NCBI RefSeq assembly: GCF_014773485.1
Contig: NZ_JACXBP010000002.1
Location: forward strand, 558,001-622,000
DNA: 64,000 bases
Reading direction: 5' to 3'
Source: Erwinia aphidicola
GTDB lineage: Bacteria; Pseudomonadota; Gammaproteobacteria; Enterobacterales; Enterobacteriaceae
Position numbers and translations under genes: made by a program. Positions 56,988-64,000 of the stretch are shown piece after piece (within the stretch, counting starts at the first letter, position 1; every line of letters begins with the position of its first letter). The notes beneath the pieces were generated by a model. The model saw nothing but the letters and a program-made list of their open reading frames with translations, did not search any database and was not told the origin of the DNA.

Positions 56988-59411
56988 ATGTCAGGTTGGC
57001 GTAATTTATATTATAACTTATTGAATCTACCAGTTAAATTCCTGGTAAAAAGCAAGGCGATCCCCGCTGAGCCGGTTGCCGAGCTCGGGCTGGATACGTC
57101 GCGCCCTATTATGTATGTACTGCCTTATGATTCAAAGGCCGATCTCCTTGCACTGCGAGAGCAGTGCCGCAAGCAGGATCTCCCCGATCCGCTGGAACCG
57201 CTGGAGATAGACGGGGCCGTTTTGCCACGTCATGTGTTTATCCATGATGGCCCACGCGTATTCCCCTATTTCGTGCCGAACCTTGAGTCAGTCAAGCTGT
57301 TCCATGAATATCTCGACCTGCACCGCAGCCATCCGGAACTGGATGTGCAGATGGTGCCGGTATCGGTGATGTTCGGGCGCTCGCCGGGCCGCGAGGTTCA
57401 GGGTGATGCACAGCCGCATCTGCGGATGCTGAACGGCATTCAGAAATTCTTTGCAGTGCTGTGGCTGGGCCGCGACAGCTTTGTGCGCTTCTCGCCGATG
57501 GTCTCTTTACGCCATATGGCCACCGAGCATGGCACCGACAAGATTATTGCCCAGAAGCTGGCCCGCGTGGCGCGGATGCACTTTGCCCGCCAGCGTCTGG
57601 CTGCCGTCGGGCCACGCCTGCCGGTGCGTCAGGACCTGTTCAATAAGCTGCTGCAGTCGAAAGCTATCGCCAAGGCGGTGGAGGATGAAGCGCGCAGTAA
57701 GAAAATTTCCCATGAGAAAGCCCAGCAGAACGCCGTTGAGCTGATGGAAGAGATCGCTGCCGACTTCTCCTACGAGGCTATTCGCCTCACCGACCGCATC
57801 ATGGGCTGGACCTGGAGCAAGCTGTATCAGGGCATCAACGTTAATGGCGGCGAGCGCGTGCGCCAGCTGGCGCAGGACGGGCATGAAATTGTTTACGTCC
57901 CCTGCCATCGCAGCCATATGGACTACCTGCTGCTCTCTTACGTACTGTATCACCAGGGTCTGGTGCCGCCGCATATCGCTGCCGGTATCAACCTGAACTT
58001 CTGGCCAGCCGGTCCGATCTTCCGCCGCCTGGGTGCGTTCTTTATTCGCCGCACCTTCAAGGGCAACAAGCTCTATTCCACGGTGTTCCGCGAATATCTC
58101 GGCGAGCTGTTTACCCGCGGCTATTCGGTGGAGTATTTCGTTGAGGGGGGCCGTTCACGTACCGGTCGCCTGCTCGACCCGAAAACCGGCACGCTGTCGA
58201 TGACCATTCAGGCAATGCTGCGCGGTGGTAATCGCCCAATCACCCTGGTGCCCATCTACATCGGTTATGAGCACGTGATGGAAGTGGGTACTTACGCCAA
58301 AGAGCTGCGCGGGGCGACGAAAGAGAAAGAGGGCTTTATGTCGATGGTGCGCGGGCTGCGTAAGCTGCGCAACCTCGGTCAGGGCTACGTCAACTTCGGT
58401 GAGCCGCTGCCGCTGGTCTCCTACCTTAACCAGCAGGTGCCGGAGTGGCGTGACGCGATCGACCCTATTGAAGCCCAGCGCCCGGCGTGGCTGACCCCGG
58501 CCGTCAACGATATCGCCCAGAAAGTGATGGTGCGCATCAACAACGCCGGTGCCGCTAATGCCATGAACCTGTGCGTCACCGCGCTGCTGGCCTCGCGCCA
58601 GCGTTCGATGACGCGTGAACAGCTGACTGAACAGCTCGACTGCTATACCCAACTGCTGCGCAACGTGCCCTATTCGCCGGACTCCACCGTGCCAGATATG
58701 ACGCCGGAAGCGCTGCTGGAACATGCGCTGAGCATGAATAAGTTCGAGCTGGAGCAGGACAGCATCGGTGAGATTGTCATTCTGCCGCGCGAGCAGGCGG
58801 TGCTGATGACCTATTACCGCAACAACATTCATCACATGCTGGTCCTGCCGTCGCTGATTGCTGCGATTCTGATGCAGCACCGCGAGATCGACCGCGCCGG
58901 GCTGCTGCGCCAGGTGAGCGTGGTTTATCCGATGCTGAAGGCCGAGCTGTTCCTGCGCTGGGATATTGCAGAACTGCCTGCGGTGCTGGATGCGCTGATC
59001 GCGGAGATGGCGCGCCAGGGGCTGCTGAATGCCGATGAAAGCACGCTGCGCCTGAGCCCGGGTCGTTTCCGCACGCTGCAGCTGCTGGCGGCGGGCGTCC
59101 GTGAAACCCTGCAGCGTTACGCGATTACCTTCTCTATCCTCAGCGCTAACCCGGCAATCAACCGCGGTACGCTGGAGAAAGAGAGCCGCACCATGGCCCA
59201 GCGCCTGTCGGTGCTGCACGGGATTAACGCGCCGGAGTTCTTTGATAAAGCGGTGTTTACTTCACTGGTGCTGACGCTGCGTGATGAGGGCTATATCAGT
59301 GATTCTGGCGACGCCCAGGTCGAGCGCACGCAGCAGGTTTATCAGCTGCTGGCCGAGCTGATTACTCAGGAAGTCCGGATGACGATTGAGAGCGCGGTCG
59401 CGCCCGACTGA
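56988..59411 (+). CDS. plsB: Glycerol-3-phosphate acyltransferase PlsB
   Basis: The 807 residues, starting [17 protein letters not shown], equal E. coli PlsB. It acylates sn-glycerol-3-phosphate in the first step of phospholipid synthesis at the inner membrane. Motifs in order are [13 protein letters not shown] (HX4D), [22 protein letters not shown] and LVPIYIGYE. An ATG three codons upstream (56979) is closer to AAGAGG and possible. Divergent from dgkA. Confidence 0.97.
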   Translation: MSGWRNLYYNLLNLPVKFLVKSKAIPAEPVAELGLDTSRPIMYVLPYDSKADLLALREQCRKQDLPDPLEPLEIDGAVLPRHVFIHDGPRVFPYFVPNLESVKLFHEYLDLHRSHPELDVQMVPVSVMFGRSPGREVQGDAQPHLRMLNGIQKFFAVLWLGRDSFVRFSPMVSLRHMATEHGTDKIIAQKLARVARMHFARQRLAAVGPRLPVRQDLFNKLLQSKAIAKAVEDEARSKKISHEKAQQNAVELMEEIAADFSYEAIRLTDRIMGWTWSKLYQGINVNGGERVRQLAQDGHEIVYVPCHRSHMDYLLLSYVLYHQGLVPPHIAAGINLNFWPAGPIFRRLGAFFIRRTFKGNKLYSTVFREYLGELFTRGYSVEYFVEGGRSRTGRLLDPKTGTLSMTIQAMLRGGNRPITLVPIYIGYEHVMEVGTYAKELRGATKEKEGFMSMVRGLRKLRNLGQGYVNFGEPLPLVSYLNQQVPEWRDAIDPIEAQRPAWLTPAVNDIAQKVMVRINNAGAANAMNLCVTALLASRQRSMTREQLTEQLDCYTQLLRNVPYSPDSTVPDMTPEALLEHALSMNKFELEQDSIGEIVILPREQAVLMTYYRNNIHHMLVLPSLIAAILMQHREIDRAGLLRQVSVVYPMLKAELFLRWDIAELPAVLDALIAEMARQGLLNADESTLRLSPGRFRTLQLLAAGVRETLQRYAITFSILSANPAINRGTLEKESRTMAQRLSVLHGINAPEFFDKAVFTSLVLTLRDEGYISDSGDAQVERTQQVYQLLAELITQEVRMTIESAVAPD

Positions 59412-59424
59412 GGACAGGATCTAC

Positions 59425-59451
59425 GGGCCGATCGACACAAAAGATCGGCCC
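59425..59451 (-). repeat. REP-like palindrome, type A, reverse copy
   Basis: Arms GGGCCGATC / GATCGGCCC with a nine-base loop. The minus-strand foot reads ATAG. First of three copies between plsB and ubiA. Confidence 0.75.
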
Positions 59452-59480
59452 CTATAATTCACGGCACCCGATCCCGGTAA

Positions 59481-59514
59481 GGGTCGACCTTTTTTTTGCG
59501 GTCGACCCTTTTTT
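59481..59514 (+). terminator. REP-like palindrome acting as a plsB terminator
   Basis: Arms GGGTCGACC / GGTCGACCC, a loop of eight T plus GC, and then six T: a rho-independent terminator built from a type A element (GTAA foot). Confidence 0.8.
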
Positions 59515-59539
59515 AATGCGTTGGAAACTTGGTGCCTGC

Positions 59540-59564
59540 GGGACGGGCATGCCCGTCCCGCTAC
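59540..59564 (-). repeat. REP-like palindrome, type B, GTAG foot
   Basis: GGGACGGGCATGCCCGTCCC followed by GCTAC; on the minus strand GTAG precedes the palindrome by one base. It overlaps the ubiA stop. Confidence 0.75.
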
Positions 59565-60430
59565 TGCCAGATGCCCAGCACCACGCCGACGAACAGCGTG
59601 AAGCCTACCCAGTTATTATTGAGAAACGCCTTGAAGCACAGCTCGCGCTGGCGATTGGCGGTCAGCTTCTGTTGATAAACAAACAACCCCGCCGCCACCA
59701 GCATCGACCAGTAGAAGGCACTGCCCAGCCCGCTACGCATGCCAACCAGCGCCAGCAGGCCCAGCGCCGCCAGCTGCAGCACGCCGTTAATCAAATTGTC
59801 GAAGCGCCCAAACAGGATTGCCGTCGATTTCACGCCGATCTTCAGGTCGTCATCGCGGTCGACCATCGCATACTGCGTGTCGTAGGCCACGGTCCAGCAG
59901 ATATTGGCAAGGAACAGCAGCCAGCAGTTCAGCGGCACGCTGCCGCTCACTGCCGCCCAGCCCATCGGGATCGACCAGCCAAACGCCGCACCGAGCACCA
60001 CCTGCGGCAGATGGGTATGGCGCTTCATAAACGGGTACATCCACGCCAGCGCCAGGCCACCAAATGACAGCCAGATAGTCAGGCGGTTCATGGTCAGCAC
60101 CAGCGCAAAGGAGATGAGCACCAGCACGGCAAACAGCACTTTAGCCTCTTTACTGCTGACCGCGCCGCTCGGCAGCGGGCGCCCGCGCGTGCGCTTAACG
60201 TGGCCGTCGATTTTACGGTCGGCAAAGTCATTCACCACGCAGCCCGCGGCGCGCATAAAGAATACGCCCAGCACGAACACCAGCAGCACATTGAGTGGCG
60301 GCATCTGCATGCCGGACAGCCACAGCGCCCACAGCGTTGGCCACAGCAGCAGCAGCGAGCCAATCGGTTTATCGATGCGCATCAGGCGGCTATATGCCGA
60401 CAGCTTACTCATTGGCAACGTTCTCTCCAT
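59561..60430 (-). CDS. ubiA: 4-hydroxybenzoate octaprenyltransferase
   Basis: The 289-residue membrane enzyme adds the octaprenyl chain to 4-hydroxybenzoate in ubiquinone synthesis. The first Asp motif is [23 protein letters not shown] and the second [16 protein letters not shown]. One base separates it from ubiC, its operon partner. Confidence 0.97.
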   Translation of the reverse strand: MERTLPMSKLSAYSRLMRIDKPIGSLLLLWPTLWALWLSGMQMPPLNVLLVFVLGVFFMRAAGCVVNDFADRKIDGHVKRTRGRPLPSGAVSSKEAKVLFAVLVLISFALVLTMNRLTIWLSFGGLALAWMYPFMKRHTHLPQVVLGAAFGWSIPMGWAAVSGSVPLNCWLLFLANICWTVAYDTQYAMVDRDDDLKIGVKSTAILFGRFDNLINGVLQLAALGLLALVGMRSGLGSAFYWSMLVAAGLFVYQQKLTANRQRELCFKAFLNNNWVGFTLFVGVVLGIWQ

Positions 60431-60431
60431 G

Positions 60432-60950
60432 CTACTTGGCCTCCAGGCTGGCGTAGAGCGGTGAAGGCGGTAAAAACAGTTCGGTTAACAGCAGCGGTTT
60501 GCCCGCCAGGCGCAGGCGCGAGCGCCGCCCCCACAGTTCAGCACTGTGGCCAACGTCAATAAAATCGCGCGTCAGGGTCGAGGTGGCAAACAGATAGCGC
60601 CCGAGCGGGACAGTGCCGAGCTGCTGGAGCTTTTGCTCCGGGCCGTTGAGGGTCGATTCCGGCACCAGGGTGCGCGCCACCAGCCACGGCACGCCATCGC
60701 CACACAGCTCGATTTCCCGCAGCCAGTATTGAGACTCATCCGGCAGCAGCGCCGCATCCTCTCCCGCTTCCTCAGCGCCAACAAACCCTTCACGCAGCAG
60801 GTTAACCGTCACGCACTGGCAGTGACGCTCAAAGCGGCGGGTCATGGAATCAACTTCCATCAGCCAGTCGAGCAGGGGGGCGGTTAGCAGGGGTGATGAG
60901 TTCGGTAGCCAGTTGATCGCGCGCAACAGCGACAGCGCGTTATCAGCCAT
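60432..60950 (-). CDS. ubiC: Chorismate pyruvate-lyase
   Basis: The 172-residue enzyme makes 4-hydroxybenzoate and pyruvate from chorismate, the first ubiquinone step. Conserved features are [41 protein letters not shown] and [21 protein letters not shown]. The start MADNALSLL has GGAG eight bases upstream. It precedes ubiA. Confidence 0.95.
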   Translation of the reverse strand: MADNALSLLRAINWLPNSSPLLTAPLLDWLMEVDSMTRRFERHCQCVTVNLLREGFVGAEEAGEDAALLPDESQYWLREIELCGDGVPWLVARTLVPESTLNGPEQKLQQLGTVPLGRYLFATSTLTRDFIDVGHSAELWGRRSRLRLAGKPLLLTELFLPPSPLYASLEAK

Positions 60951-61126
60951 AACACTTCTCCGTAAAACTTTTGATGCCTGAGTGTATCGCACACCCAGGG
61001 GGCAAACCTATTAAAGCGCGGTAAAAGTGAGGAATTTTGTCAGGAAAAAGCGTGAAAAAAAGTGCGCCCGATAACGCAGCGCACCAGTCATCCCGCCACA
61101 ACAGCAGTGCGGGGTTTTACGCCGTC

Positions 61127-61157
61127 CCCCGCCATGGGCTTGCAGCCCATGGCGGGG
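61127..61157 (-). repeat. Long perfect hairpin downstream of malM
   Basis: Fourteen-base arms CCCCGCCATGGGCT / AGCCCATGGCGGGG with a three-base loop, seven bases beyond the malM stop. No U tract. Probably the 3' end structure of the malK-lamB-malM message. Confidence 0.65.
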
Positions 61158-61163
61158 CAGAGC

Positions 61164-62081
61164 TTAGCCCTTGCCTTTCACACTGCTGATAAAGGTTTTG
61201 CGCGCTGAGGTGGAGCCTAAACGCTCAGCCTCATTCATCAGGCGCAGGGCTTTGTCGATATCGCCCGCTTTCGCCGCCTGGCGGATGCCCTGGTTGAAGT
61301 AGCTTTCGGTATCGCTGAGCATCGGTTCGCCTTTAGCTGCAGGCGCTGACGCCGCCGGAGCCGGAGCGCTGGCGGGTGCGCTGCCGCCAACCACCACCGG
61401 CTGCGGTTCAGGCTGGTTAAACACCTGGCCTATCATAATGTTGCCGCTACCCTGCTCCGCCTTAACCTTTAGCTTGATCAGGCCATCGCTGACGTGAGTC
61501 GCCACCGGATCGGGGATTGACGGCACCGCATTACCCACCCCTTCCGCGTAGGCTTTTGCTGGATTTTTCAGCTGGGTGGTGGTGGTCAGATCCTGACGGG
61601 TGGTGTAGATCAGCAGATAGATCTGCTTCTGGCCCAGCGCCGGGGTGAGCTTCAGCGTTCCCTCCAGCCTGTCCATCGACACCACGCCAGGTTTTTCATA
61701 CGGGAAGTAGCTACCGGGATAGAAGGCCGCCGGGCGCTTCTGCTCATCCAGCACCAGCACGTTCGGCACGTACACGCGCTTGTCTTTCACCACGCTGGTG
61801 AGGGTAATCTCCAGCGAGCCGCGATCGGCGGGCAGCGTCACGGCGGCAACCGGGCCGGTGATTTCGCCCTGGTTGAGCGACTGCGACGAGGCGTTCAGCT
61901 GGATATCGTTCGAGACAGGCGGCGTCATCGGCAGCCAGGAGAGGCGCTGAAGCGCGTCCGCCGGGATGCTCGGTGCCACCGCCACGTTAGTCGGAGAAGT
62001 GAAGGTTTCCGCCTGCGACAGCGGGGCTGCACCGAGGCCAAGCGCGGCGATCAGGCAGAGAGACAGCAGATTTTTTTTCAT
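61164..62081 (-). CDS. malM: Maltose operon periplasmic protein MalM
   Basis: The 305-residue protein has a signal peptide (MKKNLLSLCLIAALGLGAAPLSQA), a long N-terminal domain, an Ala/Pro linker (SAPASAPAPAASAPAAKG) and a helical C-terminus (YFNQGIRQAAKAGDIDKALRLMNEAERLG). It is the last gene of malK-lamB-malM; its function is unknown, although it is maltose-induced. Confidence 0.95.
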   Translation of the reverse strand: MKKNLLSLCLIAALGLGAAPLSQAETFTSPTNVAVAPSIPADALQRLSWLPMTPPVSNDIQLNASSQSLNQGEITGPVAAVTLPADRGSLEITLTSVVKDKRVYVPNVLVLDEQKRPAAFYPGSYFPYEKPGVVSMDRLEGTLKLTPALGQKQIYLLIYTTRQDLTTTTQLKNPAKAYAEGVGNAVPSIPDPVATHVSDGLIKLKVKAEQGSGNIMIGQVFNQPEPQPVVVGGSAPASAPAPAASAPAAKGEPMLSDTESYFNQGIRQAAKAGDIDKALRLMNEAERLGSTSARKTFISSVKGKG

Positions 62082-62103
62082 TTTAGGTTCCTCAAACGGA
62101 CAA

Positions 62104-62135
62104 CCCCGATGCCGCCAGGCAATGCAACATCGGGG
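62104..62135 (-). repeat. Hairpin in the lamB-malM gap
   Basis: Arms CCCCGATG / CATCGGGG with a 16-base loop occupy the 77-base gap. E. coli has REP elements here, which damp expression after lamB. Confidence 0.6.
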
Positions 62136-62158
62136 TAAAACATGCGCTCAGGCAGGGG

Positions 62159-63457
<1,299 letters not shown>

Positions 63458-63460
63458 TTA

Positions 63461-64000
63461 TCACTGCTTTTGCTGGAGTGCTTCAACACCCGGTTCCTGA
63501 TGCAGCCGGCGACAGGCACGACCATCTTCGCGAAACAGATGGCAACGCTGGGGCGGCAGGCCGATGGCGTAATGGGCACCTTCTTCTACCAGCACCACGT
63601 CGTTCTGGCGGTAAACCAGGTTCTGACGCAGCGCGGGGATCTGGATATGGATCTGGGTTTCGTGGCCGAGCTGTTCGACCACCTGCACCACCCCGGCGAG
63701 CGTGACGTCGGCGACCTCGCTCGGCAGCAGGTGCTCGGGGCGAATGCCAAGCGACATATTGCTGCCGGGCTGCACGCCGTCACTGGAGACGGGTAGCCAG
63801 ATCTGTTGGCGATTCGGCAGCTCAACCTGCACCTGATCAATGGCGGTGGCGGTCACTTTGACCGGCAGGAAGTTCATCTTCGGCGAGCCGATAAACCCGG
63901 CAACGAAGCGGTTGGCGGGATAGTGGTACAGCTCGAGCGGTTTACCGATCTGGGCAATGCGACCGCCCTCAAGCACCACGATTTTGTCGGCCAGCGTCAT
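63461..64000 (-). CDS. malK: Maltose ABC transporter ATPase MalK, C-terminal part
   Basis: The last 179 codons of MalK are present; the N-terminal ATPase core lies beyond the window edge. It starts within [47 protein letters not shown], the end of the ATPase domain, and goes on to the regulatory domain that binds MalT and EIIA ([10 protein letters not shown]). MalK powers maltose import by MalEFGK and is first in malK-lamB-malM, which MalT activates from outside the window. Confidence 0.93.
   Translation of the reverse strand: MTLADKIVVLEGGRIAQIGKPLELYHYPANRFVAGFIGSPKMNFLPVKVTATAIDQVQVELPNRQQIWLPVSSDGVQPGSNMSLGIRPEHLLPSEVADVTLAGVVQVVEQLGHETQIHIQIPALRQNLVYRQNDVVLVEEGAHYAIGLPPQRCHLFREDGRACRRLHQEPGVEALQQKQ

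Overview
The window is a piece of an Enterobacterales chromosome, most likely from the Erwiniaceae (Erwinia/Pantoea group; the family call is an inference). Its backbone is collinear, in reversed order, with the E. coli malK-gltP region: gltP / acs-yjcH-actP / yjcE / ghxP / soxR-soxS / yjcB / ssb-uvrA / yjbQR / tyrB / dnaB-qorA / pspG-dusA / zur / yjbJ / dinF-lexA / dgkA-plsB / ubiA-ubiC / malM-lamB-malK. GC-rich codon use, the signature protein lengths, and regulatory sites nearly identical to E. coli ones (SoxR box, paired LexA boxes, PurR box, sigma-54 pspG promoter) all support this.

Layout. 1-5581: a giant autotransporter whose barrel end lies outside the window. 6.1-12.0 kb: acetate and dicarboxylate uptake (gltP, acs-yjcH-actP). 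12.1-16.7 kb: a YfaZ-type outer membrane protein, a CidAB/LrgAB pair with a divergent LysR regulator, and the YjcE antiporter. 16.8-22.2 kb: ghxP, a glutathione transferase, soxR/soxS, a diguanylate cyclase and yjcB. 22.3-38.0 kb: an accessory block between yjcB and ssb. It carries a flippase plus TupA-like ATP-grasp pair, a lone IS3 OrfA-like protein, a large non-coding stretch with long palindromes and a perfect CRP site, an EamA transporter with an AraC regulator, gstA, a VirK/YbjX protein, dld with a hydrolase, a CycA-like permease, gdhA, a YegS-like lipid kinase and a DUF4160/DUF2442 pair. 38.1-50.9 kb: conserved DNA repair and replication genes, amino acid metabolism and stress genes. 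51.1-51.6 kb: a HigB toxin whose HigA antitoxin is truncated. 51.7-64 kb: a TraF-like outer membrane protein and then conserved zur-to-malK genes.

How it works together. Acs, YjcH and ActP recover acetate. SoxR senses redox stress and drives soxS through a canonical 19-bp-spacer promoter. LexA boxes lie before lexA-dinF and between ssb and uvrA. The lipid genes plsB, dgkA and a YegS-like kinase, and the ubiquinone genes ubiC-ubiA, are housekeeping.

The features that a standard annotation would probably miss are these. (1) About 15 short palindromes form one family of GTAG-type REP elements with covarying stems. (2) A diguanylate cyclase sits where E. coli carries the phosphodiesterase gene yjcC (pdeC). 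(3) The toxin-antitoxin locus keeps its operators and toxin but has lost the antitoxin's DNA-binding part. (4) A two-gene flippase/ATP-grasp module lies beside an orphan transposase-derived HTH protein and CRP sites. (5) alr is absent from the dnaB-tyrB interval, where an Lrp-family regulator and a YitT protein lie instead. No rRNA, tRNA or CRISPR array was found.
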